From contig JAFIHA010000006.1 in NCBI GenBank assembly GCA_017848965.1, forward strand, positions 1 through 54,095: 54,095 bases of DNA. Reading direction: 5' to 3'. The notes under the pieces were generated by a model. The model was not told the origin of the DNA and did no database searches. It worked only from the letters and a program-made list of their open reading frames with translations. Shown here piece after piece: positions 15,039-22,972 of this stretch (position 1 is its first letter; every line of letters begins with the position of its first letter). This stretch comes from Dechloromonas aromatica (nom. nud.) (lineage in GTDB: Bacteria > Pseudomonadota > Gammaproteobacteria > Burkholderiales > Rhodocyclaceae). The translations under genes and the position numbers were made by a program.

Positions 15039-16421
15039 ATGAACAAGCCGGTCAGCAAGGTCAGGGAAGCCAAGCTGGAGTTGTATCGCAAGCATGGGAA
15101 GATCCACGCCCGCTCGGTCGAGGGCCGCTTCAACCGCTGGCGCTGGGGCATGGTCTGGTTCACCCAGGCGATCTTCTACGGCCTCTGCTGGCTGCCCTGG
15201 GAGAGCGAGGCCGGACGCCGGCAGGCGGTGCTGTTCGACATCGCGCACGAAAAACTCTACCTGTTCGACCTCGTGCTCTGGCCGCAGGACGCGCTACTCT
15301 TCGCCTTCGCGCTGATCCTGGCGGCCACCGCGCTGTTCCTGACGACGGCGCTGGCCGGCCGGCTGTTCTGCGGCTTCGCCTGTCCGCAGACGGTGTACAC
15401 GATGCTGTTCACCTGGATCGAGGCGCGCGTCGAAGGCGATCACCTGGCCCGCCTGAAGCTCGACCGCAGCCCGCCCGGGCCGCGCAAACTGGCGCTGCGC
15501 CTCACGAAGCACCTGCTGTGGGCGGCGCTGGCGGCGTGGACGGCGATCACCTTCGTCGGCTACTTCACGCCGATCCGCGAGTTGCTGCCCAGCATCGCCG
15601 CGCTGTCCACCGGCCCCTGGGAAGCCTTCTGGCTGATCTTCTACGCCGCCTTCACCTACGTCCAGGCCGGGCTGGCGCGCGAGGCGGTGTGCCAGCACAT
15701 GTGCCCGTATTCGCGCTTCCAGGGCGTGATGTTCGATCCGGCCACGCGCAACGTCGCCTACGACCGCCAGCGCGGCGAACCGCGCGGCAGCCGCGGCGCC
15801 GGCCACGGCGACTGCATCGATTGCGGCATCTGTGTCGAGGTCTGCCCGACCGGCATCGATATCCGCGACGGCCTGCAATACCAGTGCATCAACTGCGGCC
15901 TCTGCATCGATGCCTGCGACCGGGTGATGGACCGGATTGGCGCGCCGCGCGGGCTGATCCGCTTCGCTTCCGAGAACGAGCTGAGCGGCCGTGCCGGCGC
16001 CGGCTGGCGGCAGCGGCCGCGCCTGGCGGTGTACGCCAGCGTTCTCGTCGCTGTCGCCGGCCTCGCCGCGTGGACGCTGGCCGAGCGCTCGCTGCTGCGC
16101 GTCGACGTCCTGCGCGACCGCGGCGCGCTCGCCCGCGAGACCGCCGACGGCCGGATCGAGAACGCCTACACATTGAAACTCGTCAACATCGCCGACCGGC
16201 CGCGCCGCTTCACTGTTGCGGTCGCTGGCCCGCTCCCGCTTGAAATCGTCGGCGCCAGCGAGTTCGCGGTCGGTGCCGGCAGCCTGGTCCCGGTCGCGGT
16301 CACCGTTGCGGCGCCGGCCGGCGAGCAGCGCGCCGGCATCGTGCCGATCCGCTTCGCGGTCAGCGCCGTCGACGATCCGGCGCTGCGCGTCGACGAAGCG
16401 AGCAGTTTCGCGCTGCCATGA
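15039..16421 (+). CDS. ccoG: Cytochrome c oxidase accessory protein CcoG (FixG/RdxA family)
   Basis: A 460-residue polyferredoxin-type membrane protein implicated in copper handling for cbb3 oxidase assembly. ATG 15039 follows a GAGGAGCGGGAG ribosome site. Five hydrophobic helices lie in the N-terminal half, with the cysteine motif FCGFACPQTVYTML and MCPYSRFQGVMFD. Two 4Fe-4S motifs follow: CIDCGICVEVCPTGIDI and CINCGLCIDACDRVM. A C-terminal periplasmic Ig-like FixG_C domain spans about 345-460. Length and order match the family. No ccoNOP genes are in the window. The next small gene overlaps its stop by 4 nt (ATGA). Confidence 0.93.
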   Translation: MNKPVSKVREAKLELYRKHGKIHARSVEGRFNRWRWGMVWFTQAIFYGLCWLPWESEAGRRQAVLFDIAHEKLYLFDLVLWPQDALLFAFALILAATALFLTTALAGRLFCGFACPQTVYTMLFTWIEARVEGDHLARLKLDRSPPGPRKLALRLTKHLLWAALAAWTAITFVGYFTPIRELLPSIAALSTGPWEAFWLIFYAAFTYVQAGLAREAVCQHMCPYSRFQGVMFDPATRNVAYDRQRGEPRGSRGAGHGDCIDCGICVEVCPTGIDIRDGLQYQCINCGLCIDACDRVMDRIGAPRGLIRFASENELSGRAGAGWRQRPRLAVYASVLVAVAGLAAWTLAERSLLRVDVLRDRGALARETADGRIENAYTLKLVNIADRPRRFTVAVAGPLPLEIVGASEFAVGAGSLVPVAVTVAAPAGEQRAGIVPIRFAVSAVDDPALRVDEASSFALP

Positions 16422-16633
16422 CCCGTCACGAGGATGTGCCGCCGCTCTGGCGGCACGCCGACGGCCGGCCGCTAGCCTGTGTCGAGAAAATCCGCGTCCT
16501 CGACGAGAACTACCGCGAACTGGCGCAGGTGCTGCGCGACGCGCTCGAAGACGGCATCCTGCTCGGCTGCGCCGAAGGCGAACTGCGGGCGGCGTTGCAC
16601 GAGCTGGTCGAGCGCGTCCGCCCGGGTTTCTGA
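16418..16633 (+). CDS. Small hypothetical protein, translationally coupled to ccoG
   Basis: A 71-residue soluble protein whose ATG overlaps the ccoG stop (ATGA at 16418-16421), a sign of translational coupling and so of a real gene. Content includes CVEKIRVLDENYRELAQVL and ALEDGILLGCAEGELRAAL, suggesting a mostly helical amphipathic protein with two cysteines. No known family is recognised. The coupling suggests a role linked to CcoG, for example in respiratory assembly; that is inference from position only. It is convergent with the GNAT gene, 5 nt apart. Confidence 0.65.
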   Translation: MTRHEDVPPLWRHADGRPLACVEKIRVLDENYRELAQVLRDALEDGILLGCAEGELRAALHELVERVRPGF

Positions 16634-16638
16634 GACGC

Positions 16639-17280
16639 TCATCGGGCGTCGTGCAGGACGCCGGCACGGCGCAGGCGGAGTGCCGACCAGCCGTTGCCGG
16701 CGAGGAACATGCGCGTCGTCAACTGGTCGTGCTGCGCGGCGTCCACCGTCGGTCCGAGGTCATGGATGCGCTTGTCGCGGATATCCACGTAGCGCAGCGG
16801 CTGGCGGCGGCCGAGCGAGCGCCACAGGGCGAAGGCGGCCGGCGACTGGCGGGCGCCGCTGACCAGGCAGATGCCGCGTGCCAACGCCCAGGCATAGACG
16901 GCGCTGGCCAGGCCGCGCCCCTGCCAGGCCGGTGCGTACTTCGAATGCGGCGAGCGGACGTGACGGTCGCTGCGGCGGTCGATCTCGATCAACCGGTTGA
17001 ACACCGTATAGCCGGCGAGCCGGCCGCTGGCGGCATCGACGACATAGACGAAGTGCTCGCCGTCGGCTTCGCGGTGGCGAAAGAGCAGACCGGGCAGCGG
17101 CGCCGGCCAGGTCGCGCAGGCGTGCAACGCGTCGCCGGGCGTCTGCAGGCGCCGGTCGAGCGCCGCCAGTTCGGCTTCGAGGCTGGCCGGCGGCAGCTCG
17201 ACGTCGATCCGCAGTTCGCTTCGCAACGGTCGACGCAAGGCCAGGGCGGGGAAGGAAAAAGCGGGCAGGGCAAGGAGCAT
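16639..17280 (-). CDS. GNAT-family N-acetyltransferase-like protein
   Basis: A 213-residue protein with a GGGAGGA ribosome site before ATG 17280. The centre resembles a GNAT fold: HFVYVVDAASGRLAGYTVFN (beta strands), KYAPAWQGRGLASAVYAWAL (Q/R-x-x-G-x-A acetyl-CoA loop), then LWRSLGRRQPLRYVDIR. The N-terminus is proline/arginine-rich without a clear signal. The substrate is unknown. It starts 13 nt after the stop of the solenoid-protein gene on the same strand, so both are probably one transcript and act on a common structure or process. Confidence 0.65.
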   Translation of the reverse strand: MLLALPAFSFPALALRRPLRSELRIDVELPPASLEAELAALDRRLQTPGDALHACATWPAPLPGLLFRHREADGEHFVYVVDAASGRLAGYTVFNRLIEIDRRSDRHVRSPHSKYAPAWQGRGLASAVYAWALARGICLVSGARQSPAAFALWRSLGRRQPLRYVDIRDKRIHDLGPTVDAAQHDQLTTRMFLAGNGWSALRLRRAGVLHDAR

Positions 17281-17293
17281 GGCGTGTCCTCCC

Positions 17294-18166
17294 TCAGCCG
17301 GCGGCAGGGCCGGACCAGTGGCCGCTGATCAGGTCGGGCGGATGCACGGCGGCACTGACGCGGGCGCTTTGTGCCCAGTCGGCGAGCGCCACGTCGAGCC
17401 CGGCGAAGATGCCGTAGCCGGCGCCGGCGCGGATCGTGCCGCCGGCACTCAGGCTTTCGCCGGCGCGGATGCTGCCGCCGGCAGCGATGTCCTCGCCGGC
17501 CCGGATGCCCCAGCCGGCTTCGAGGTGACGGCCGGTTTCGATCGCCCCGCCAGCCAGGATGCCGTGACCGGCGCGCAGAGCGCCGCCGGCGGCGACCCGG
17601 CCGCCGGCCTGGAGGCCGCGGGCACAGACGACGGCGGCCGCCACTTCGAGATCGAGGCCGACACTGACGTGGTCGGCGGCTTCCAGGCTGGCGGCGCAGC
17701 GCAAATCGCCGCCGACGCGCAAGCGACCGCCGCAACGCAGCGCGCCGCCGGCGTCGATGCTCCAGTCGGCGCGCAGTTCGCCGCCGACCGTCAGCTTGCC
17801 GGCGCAGCGGATGCCGCCGTCGCTGCGCAGGTCTTCGCCGACCACCAGGTCGCCGTCGACGCGCAGGCCGCGAGCGACCCGTAGCTGGCGGCCGACGCGC
17901 AGCAGGGCGCCGGCCTCGGCGTTGCCGAGCACTTGCAGCGTGCCGGCAAAGACGAGGCTGTCGGCGGTGAGCGCATCGACGACGCGCACCTCGTCGGTCG
18001 GCCCGAACTGGTCGAGCAGCCAGCAGGCGTCGTTGCTGCGTCCGTCGGCGACCAGCGCGTCGAGCAGTTCCTGGTAGTGGCCGTGTTCGGTGTAATGCCG
18101 GGCGAACCAGCGGAATCCCTCGCGACAGGGGCGTTTTGCCTTGATCAGGCTCTTGGTGAGTTGCAT
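17294..18166 (-). CDS. Repetitive glycine-rich beta-solenoid-type protein
   Basis: A 290-residue protein with GGAG 7 nt before ATG 18166. Residues 1-60 are a short helical domain (KRPCREGFRWFARHYTEHGH, then LLDALVADGRSNDACWLLD) seen at the start of other uncharacterised repeat proteins. From about 75 to 275 the sequence is a near-continuous run of six-residue units of the form (L/I)-x-(A/V)-G-(G/x)-x, for example ALRAGHGILAGGAI and IRAGEDIAAGGSIRAGESL. This should coil into a left- or right-handed beta-solenoid, as in hexapeptide-repeat or polymer-forming (bactofilin-like) proteins. There is no signal peptide. It could be a cytoplasmic scaffold or phage-derived; the partner is the GNAT gene. 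Confidence 0.65.
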   Translation of the reverse strand: MQLTKSLIKAKRPCREGFRWFARHYTEHGHYQELLDALVADGRSNDACWLLDQFGPTDEVRVVDALTADSLVFAGTLQVLGNAEAGALLRVGRQLRVARGLRVDGDLVVGEDLRSDGGIRCAGKLTVGGELRADWSIDAGGALRCGGRLRVGGDLRCAASLEAADHVSVGLDLEVAAAVVCARGLQAGGRVAAGGALRAGHGILAGGAIETGRHLEAGWGIRAGEDIAAGGSIRAGESLSAGGTIRAGAGYGIFAGLDVALADWAQSARVSAAVHPPDLISGHWSGPAAG

Positions 18167-18315
18167 GGCGTCTCCACGATGACCTTGAGCCGCCGGGCTT
18201 CGCGGCGCGGCGGCGGAATGGCAGTCATGGCGGCGGATGCCGGTGGACGGGAGGGGGCCTTGCGCGGCCAGGACTGCACGATGAACGGCGCGCCGGAAAG
18301 GGCGCCGGGCAAGGT

Positions 18316-18361
18316 GCCGTGCGGGGCGCCCGGGCTAGTGCCCGGGCCGCGCCCGCACGGC
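18316..18361. other. Long GC-rich hairpin of 46 nt
   Basis: GCCGTGCGGG at 18316-18325 pairs with CCCGCACGGC at 18352-18361. The interior continues as CCCGGGC-TAGT-GCCCGGG with only a small asymmetric bulge between the stems. No T-run follows on either strand, so it is not an ordinary terminator. It could be an RNA structural element, a REP-like sequence or a cruciform. Confidence 0.7.
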
Positions 18362-18487
18362 CGTGGAAAGCACGGCGGGCGACCCCGTGACCTTGAAGGC
18401 GAGTTGCAACGCCGGGCGCCGGGCGGACGCGCCGCTGCCTGCCGGGATCGGCAGGCGGGCAGGGCGGTCGTGGCGGGCGTCGGACAT
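18335..18487 (-). CDS. Possible short ORF or remnant (50 codons) ending in the hairpin
   Basis: From ATG 18487 the frame gives MSDARHDRPARLPIPAGSGA, then RRPALQLAFKVTGSPAVLS and ends VRARPGH at TAG 18335-18337, inside the loop of the 46-nt hairpin. Codon choice resembles real genes, and the continuation in a different frame downstream (APFIVQSWPRK) suggests a gene interrupted by the hairpin sequence. No homology is recognised, and a chance ORF is quite possible. Confidence 0.25.
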   Translation of the reverse strand: MSDARHDRPARLPIPAGSGASARRPALQLAFKVTGSPAVLSTAVRARPGH

Positions 18488-18545
18488 CGGCGGTGGTCGG
18501 GAAAAATGCGGGCGCCCGGATTATAGACCAGGGTCCGGCGGGCGG

Positions 18546-18563
18546 ATTGTGGTTAACCACAAT
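18546..18563. promoter_or_regulatory. 18-bp perfect palindrome, probable operator of dctA
   Basis: ATTGTGGTTAACCACAAT is a perfect palindrome about 100 bp before the dctA start. The half-site CCACAAT recurs once more 9 bp downstream (18572-18578). Such an arrangement is typical of a dimeric repressor or activator with an extra half-site. No regulator gene is adjacent, so the protein is unknown. Confidence 0.65.
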
Positions 18564-18664
18564 TCGGAAAGCCACAATTTCCCGATATTCGCCTAGCCAC
18601 CATACTCGCGGCCCATCGCTCGGGGATGGGTTCCCGACATGTCCATTTTGATCGGGGGAATGCA

Positions 18665-20008
18665 GTGAAGAAGATTTTTCAGAGCCTCTACGTCCAGGTG
18701 CTGATCGCCATCACGATCGGCGTCCTGCTCGGGCACTTCTATCCGGAAACCGGCGCGGCGATGAAGCCGCTGGGTGACGGTTTCATCAAGCTGATCAAGA
18801 TGATCATCGCGCCGATCATCTTCTGCACCATCGTCGTCGGCATCGCCGGCATGGAAGACATGAAGAAGGTCGGCAAGACCGGCGGCCTGGCCGTGCTCTA
18901 TTTCGAGGTGGTCAGCTCGATCGCCCTCGTCATCGGCCTCATCGTCGTCAATGTCTGGGCTCCCGGCGTCGGCATGAACGTCGATCCGGCCTCGCTCGAC
19001 ACCTCGGCCATCGACAAGTACGCGGCGCCCGGCCAGATGCAGACGACCACGCAATTCCTGCTGAACATCATCCCGACCAGCGTCGTCGATGCCTTTGCCA
19101 AGGGCGACATGCTGCAGGTGCTGTTCTTCTCGGTCCTCTTCGGTTACGCGCTGCACGCCTTCGGCGAGCGCGGCAAGCCAGTGTTCGATTTCATCGAGCG
19201 CCTGTCGCACGTCTTCTTCCGCATCGTCGGCGTCATCATGAAGGTCGCCCCGGTCGGCGCTTTCGGCGCCATGGCCTACACCATCGGCAAGCATGGCGTC
19301 GGCAGCCTGGCCCAACTGGCCAGCCTGATGGGCGCCTTCTACCTGACCTGCGTGCTGTTCGTCTTCGGCGTCCTCGGCACCATCGCCATGGGTCACGGCT
19401 TCTCGGTCTGGAAACTGATCAAGTACATCAAGGAGGAGCTGTTCCTGGTCCTCGGCACCTCGTCGTCGGAATCGGCGCTGCCGCGCCTGATGGCGAAGAT
19501 GGAAAACGCCGGCGCCCAGAAGTCGGTGGTCGGCCTGGTCGTCCCCACCGGTTACTCGTTCAACCTTGACGGCACCTCGATCTACCTGACGATGGCGGCG
19601 GTCTTCATCGCCCAGGCGACCAACACGCCGCTCGACCTGTCGCACCAGATCACCCTGCTGCTGATCCTGCTGCTCACCTCGAAGGGCGCCGCCGGCGTCA
19701 CCGGCAGCGGCTTCATCGTGCTCGCGGCAACGCTGTCCGCCGTCGGCACCGTGCCGGTCGCCGGCCTGGCGCTGATCCTCGGCATCGACCGCTTCATGTC
19801 GGAAGCCCGCGCGCTGACCAACTTCGTCGGCAACAGCGTCGCCACGCTGGTTGTCGCCAAGTGGTGCGGTGCCCTCGACCAGGAGCGCTTGCGCGCCGTC
19901 CTCAACAACGAGACGGTCGACGAGGCCGACCATCCCGAACTGGTCCTCGACGACGCGCCGGCGCCGGACATCGCGCACACGCCGCAGCCAGCCACCGCCC
20001 ACCACTGA
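18665..20008 (+). CDS. dctA: C4-dicarboxylate transporter DctA
   Basis: A 447-residue sodium/proton symporter of the DAACS family, importing succinate, fumarate and malate across the inner membrane. The start chosen is GTG 18665 ([20 protein letters not shown]), with GGGGGA six nt upstream, because DctA proteins begin KKxxxxSLYxQV. Conserved features are [28 protein letters not shown] (serine-rich reentrant loop), [20 protein letters not shown] and the [11 protein letters not shown] loop. It ends at a strong terminator. An 18-bp palindrome in front suggests specific transcriptional control. Confidence 0.95.
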   Translation: MKKIFQSLYVQVLIAITIGVLLGHFYPETGAAMKPLGDGFIKLIKMIIAPIIFCTIVVGIAGMEDMKKVGKTGGLAVLYFEVVSSIALVIGLIVVNVWAPGVGMNVDPASLDTSAIDKYAAPGQMQTTTQFLLNIIPTSVVDAFAKGDMLQVLFFSVLFGYALHAFGERGKPVFDFIERLSHVFFRIVGVIMKVAPVGAFGAMAYTIGKHGVGSLAQLASLMGAFYLTCVLFVFGVLGTIAMGHGFSVWKLIKYIKEELFLVLGTSSSESALPRLMAKMENAGAQKSVVGLVVPTGYSFNLDGTSIYLTMAAVFIAQATNTPLDLSHQITLLLILLLTSKGAAGVTGSGFIVLAATLSAVGTVPVAGLALILGIDRFMSEARALTNFVGNSVATLVVAKWCGALDQERLRAVLNNETVDEADHPELVLDDAPAPDIAHTPQPATAHH

Positions 20009-20045
20009 GCGACCAACGATCTCCTCCAGCCGCTGTGCTGCTTGC

Positions 20046-20074
20046 GCCCCGTCCCTGCCGACGGGGCTTTTTTT
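20046..20074 (+). terminator. Rho-independent terminator after dctA
   Basis: GCCCCGTC (20046-20053) pairs with GACGGGGC (20060-20067) around CCTGCC, followed by seven T. It lies 38 nt behind dctA and separates it from the phosphatase operon. Confidence 0.9.
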
Positions 20075-20155
20075 CGTCCGCCGCCGCGCCAGCCCGGCTT
20101 GAGCCAGGCGGCGCTTGGGTTTACATTGGTGCCGACCGCCTGTGCGGCGATTCCA

Positions 20156-21835
20156 ATGTCCTCCGAGCGACCCGCCGTGACTTCCAGCAACCATTCCCTG
20201 ACGCCCGACGCCGCCGGCGACATCCAGTGGCTGGCCAGCCTCAGCCAGGATTTCGCCGCCTCGCTGTCGATGCCCGAGACGCTCGACAACGCCATCGCCC
20301 AGATCATGAGCTACCTCGAGGTCGAGGCGGCGTCGATCTTCCTGCTCGACCCCGGCGAGGCGACGCTGACCTGCCTGGCCTGCGCCGGTGCCGTCGATAT
20401 CCGCGGCCTGACCGTCGCCAACGGCCAGGGCATCGTCGGCCGCGCGGTGAGCAGCGGCCAGTCGCAACTGGTGCGCGACGTTGCCGCCGACGGCGACTTT
20501 TCCGGGGCGATCGACGCGCTGACCGGTTTCCGCACCCGTTCCATCCTGTGCGCGCCGCTGCAGGTCAAGGGGCGCAAGCTGGGGGCGCTGGAGGTGATCA
20601 ACAAGCGCGCCGCCGACGCCAACTTCGATGCCGGCGACTGCCAGTTGCTGCAGGCGCTTGCCGGCGTCGTCTCGCTCGCCATCCACAATGCGCGGATGGC
20701 CGAAGCGCTGGTCGAGCAGGAGCGGATGCGGCGCGACCTCGACCTCGCCCGCGAAATCCAGCGCGGCCTGCTGCCGCAGTCGCCGCCCGGTTTTCCGGTG
20801 TGCGCGATCAACCTGCCGGCGCTCGAGGTTTCCGGCGATTTCTACGACTTCTTTCCGCTGCCCGACGGCCGCATCGTCTGGGGCCTGGGCGACGTATCGG
20901 GCAAGGGCATGAACGCGGCGCTGCTGATGGCCAAGACGATCAGCCTGTTCCGCTGCCTGGGCAAGCGCGAGCCCGACATCGGCCGCCTGCTCGCCGACCT
21001 CAACGACGAGATTGCCGAAACCGCGCTGTTCGGCATGTTCGTCACCATGGTGCTGGGCACCTACGAGCCGGCGAGCGGCGCGGTGCGCCTGGTCAATGCC
21101 GGTCACCAGCCGCCGCTCTTGCGCCGGCGCGACGGCAGCTACGCCGAGTTCGCCGCCGCCGGGCCGCCGCTCGGCGTGCTGCCCGGCATGAGCTACGAGG
21201 CGGTGACGCTGCAACTCGATGGCGGCCGCCTGTTTGTGTTCACCGACGGCGTCACCGAGGGTTTGCGCGAGGACGGCAGCATGCTCGGCCTCGCCGGCCT
21301 GCAGGCGATCTTCGATGCCCACGCCGGCGCCGACGCCGCCGCCCAGCTGGCGGCGGTGGCCGACACCTTGCAGGCCGGCGGGCGCCGCCTGCGCGACGAC
21401 CTGACCTTGCTGGCGATTGCTCCGCCGCCCTTGCTCGACCGCGAATTTCCGGCCGAATCCGGCGTCCTCGCCGAAGTCCGGGCGACGCTGGAGGCGGCGC
21501 TGAACGGCGTCGGCCTTGCCGCCGAAGCGGTCGGCGAGCTGGTGCTGGCGGTCAACGAGGCGTGCATGAACATCATCCAGCACGGCTACGCCTATGCTGA
21601 AGGTCAGGTTTTCCGCTTGCGCCTGTGGCGCGATGGCGGCATGCTCCAGGTGCACCTGCTCGACCACGGCCGCCCGGCCAGGCTGGACGACCTCTGTCCG
21701 CGGGCACTGGACGAGCTGCGCCCGGGCGGGCTGGGGGTGCATTTCATGCGCCAGTTGAGCGACGGCATCGCCTACCTGCCGCCGCCGCCGGGCTACGATA
21801 ATCTGTTGCAGATCAGCAAACGACTCAAGGCATGA
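20156..21835 (+). CDS. GAF - SpoIIE/PP2C phosphatase - RsbW-type ATPase switch protein
   Basis: A 559-residue protein from ATG 20156, without membrane segments. Residues about 35-190 are a GAF sensor domain (NAIAQIMSYLEVEAASIFLL). A linker leads to a SpoIIE/RsbU PP2C phosphatase at about 225-420 (DLDLAREIQRGLLPQ, SGDFYDFFPLPDGR, GDVSGKGMNAALLMA, FTDGVTEG, RRLRDDLTLLAI). The C-terminus (about 430-555) is an HATPase_c_2 anti-sigma kinase-like domain with ELVLAVNEACMNIIQHGY and GGLGVHFMRQL. One polypeptide therefore carries the phosphatase and the kinase of a partner switch. It overlaps the STAS gene by 4 nt. The expected substrate is that STAS protein. Confidence 0.9.
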   Translation: MSSERPAVTSSNHSLTPDAAGDIQWLASLSQDFAASLSMPETLDNAIAQIMSYLEVEAASIFLLDPGEATLTCLACAGAVDIRGLTVANGQGIVGRAVSSGQSQLVRDVAADGDFSGAIDALTGFRTRSILCAPLQVKGRKLGALEVINKRAADANFDAGDCQLLQALAGVVSLAIHNARMAEALVEQERMRRDLDLAREIQRGLLPQSPPGFPVCAINLPALEVSGDFYDFFPLPDGRIVWGLGDVSGKGMNAALLMAKTISLFRCLGKREPDIGRLLADLNDEIAETALFGMFVTMVLGTYEPASGAVRLVNAGHQPPLLRRRDGSYAEFAAAGPPLGVLPGMSYEAVTLQLDGGRLFVFTDGVTEGLREDGSMLGLAGLQAIFDAHAGADAAAQLAAVADTLQAGGRRLRDDLTLLAIAPPPLLDREFPAESGVLAEVRATLEAALNGVGLAAEAVGELVLAVNEACMNIIQHGYAYAEGQVFRLRLWRDGGMLQVHLLDHGRPARLDDLCPRALDELRPGGLGVHFMRQLSDGIAYLPPPPGYDNLLQISKRLKA

Positions 21836-22176
21836 GGGACAGGGTGGAAATCAGTACGCGCAAGGCGGGGGAATACGACTGGCTGGGCTTGTCCGGCGAT
21901 GTGGACATGCACGCCGCGCCGCAGGTGCGCAAGGCATTGCTCGACGCGCTGCAGGGGAAGAACGGCCTGCTCGTCGATCTCGCCGGCGTCAGCTACATGG
22001 ACAGCTCGGGCGTCGCCTGCCTGGTCGAGGCCTTCCAGACGGCGCGCCGGCAGGGTAGCCGTTTCGCGCTGGTGGCGGTGGCACCGCCGGTCCTTGCGGT
22101 GTTGCGCCTGGCCCGGCTGGACAAGGTATTCACGCTCTACGCCACGGTGGACGAGGCGCTGGCCGGTGGCCGCTGA
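21832..22176 (+). CDS. STAS-domain protein (anti-anti-sigma / MlaB-like)
   Basis: A 114-residue STAS protein. The core reads LGLSGDVDMHAAPQVRKALL and LLVDLAGVSYMDSSGVACLV. DSSG holds the serine that is phosphorylated in SpoIIAA/RsbV, so partner switching is chemically possible here. STAS proteins are also the MlaB subunit that binds the MlaF ATPase in lipid transporters. Position supports both readings: it overlaps the phosphatase/kinase gene upstream (ATGA) and the MlaE-like permease downstream. It could be a switch that links phosphorylation state to lipid transport; this is inference. Confidence 0.85.
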   Translation: MRDRVEISTRKAGEYDWLGLSGDVDMHAAPQVRKALLDALQGKNGLLVDLAGVSYMDSSGVACLVEAFQTARRQGSRFALVAVAPPVLAVLRLARLDKVFTLYATVDEALAGGR

Positions 22177-22969
22177 GTTCCTGAGCCAGCGCGTCGAGGC
22201 GCTCGGCCGCCGGACGGCGGCGGCGCTGGCCGAATTCGGCTATATCGCGGCGCTCCTCGTCGAGGCCTGCTACTGGCTGTTGCTCGGCCACTGGCGGCGG
22301 CAGCCGGTGCGCCTGCCGGCGGTTTTCCGGGAGGCGGTCGGGGTCGGCGTCGCGGCGATTCCGGTGGTCGGCCTGGCGGCTTTCGCCACCGGCATGATGC
22401 TGGCGATCCAGGGCGTCTACACGCTGCGCACCTTCGGCGCCGAGGAACAGGTGGTGATCGGCGTCGCCCTCTCGGTGGCGCGCGAGTTCGGGCCGCTGAT
22501 CACCGGCATCTTCGTCGCCGGCCGCTCCGGTTCGGCGATCGCCGCGCGCATCGGCACCATGCAGATTTCGCAGGAGATCGACGCCCTGCGCGTGATCGGC
22601 ATCAACCCGGTGCGCTACCTGGTGGCGCCGATCCTCGCCGCGATGTTGCTGACGCTGCCGGCGCTGACCGTGCTTGCCGACCTGCTGGCGCTGCTCGGCG
22701 CCGCGCTCTACTGCGCCGGCGATCTCAACCTGCCGGTCGGCATCTTCTTCGAACGGACCTTCACCATCCTGCGCGTCGCCGATGTCCTCGACGGCCTGAC
22801 CAAGAGCCAGCTGTTTGCCGTCGTCGTCACCCTGATCGGCGCCAGCAACGGCTTCTCGGTCACCGCGGGCGCCGAGGGCGTCGGCCGGGCGACGACGCGC
22901 TCGGTGGTGCTGTGCTGCATCGCCATCATCCTGGTGGACATGGTGTTCACCTTCTTCACCAGCCGCTGA
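22166..22969 (+). CDS. mlaE: MlaE-family ABC transporter permease
   Basis: A 267-residue inner-membrane permease from GTG 22166, which overlaps the STAS gene end by 11 nt. MlaE signatures are FATGMMLAIQGVYTLRTFGA, REFGPLITGIFVAGRSGSAI, AARIGTMQISQEIDALRVIG and INPVRYLVAPILAAMLLTLP. About five or six hydrophobic segments are present. The family moves phospholipids or other lipids between inner membrane and periplasmic MCE proteins. Neighbours supply the ATPase, MCE protein and lipoprotein. The longer frame from 21899 overlaps the STAS gene and is a shadow. Confidence 0.9.
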   Translation: MAAEFLSQRVEALGRRTAAALAEFGYIAALLVEACYWLLLGHWRRQPVRLPAVFREAVGVGVAAIPVVGLAAFATGMMLAIQGVYTLRTFGAEEQVVIGVALSVAREFGPLITGIFVAGRSGSAIAARIGTMQISQEIDALRVIGINPVRYLVAPILAAMLLTLPALTVLADLLALLGAALYCAGDLNLPVGIFFERTFTILRVADVLDGLTKSQLFAVVVTLIGASNGFSVTAGAEGVGRATTRSVVLCCIAIILVDMVFTFFTSR

Positions 22970-22972
22970 ACG

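Larger units (their letters stand above)
18167..18664. other. Intergenic region between solenoid gene and dctA
   Basis: About 500 nt with no gene of good confidence. It contains a 46-nt near-perfect hairpin (18316-18361), a possible 50-codon minus-strand ORF ending inside that hairpin, and an 18-bp palindrome with an extra half-site ahead of dctA. On the minus strand the frame leading into 18166 also looks codon-like (ending RRLKVIVETP before a frame change), so a decayed gene may lie here. Confidence 0.5.

Noticed and set aside
18225..18575. A 116-codon minus-strand frame in the dctA upstream gap
   Set aside because: Runs through the hairpin with Pro/Arg/Ala-rich, GC-driven composition and crosses the dctA palindrome; not convincing as a gene.
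18593..21742. A 1049-codon open frame on the minus strand
   Set aside because: It lies antisense to dctA and the phosphatase gene, both unmistakable. Its His/Gln/Asp/Arg-rich content is the usual shadow of GC-rich codons.
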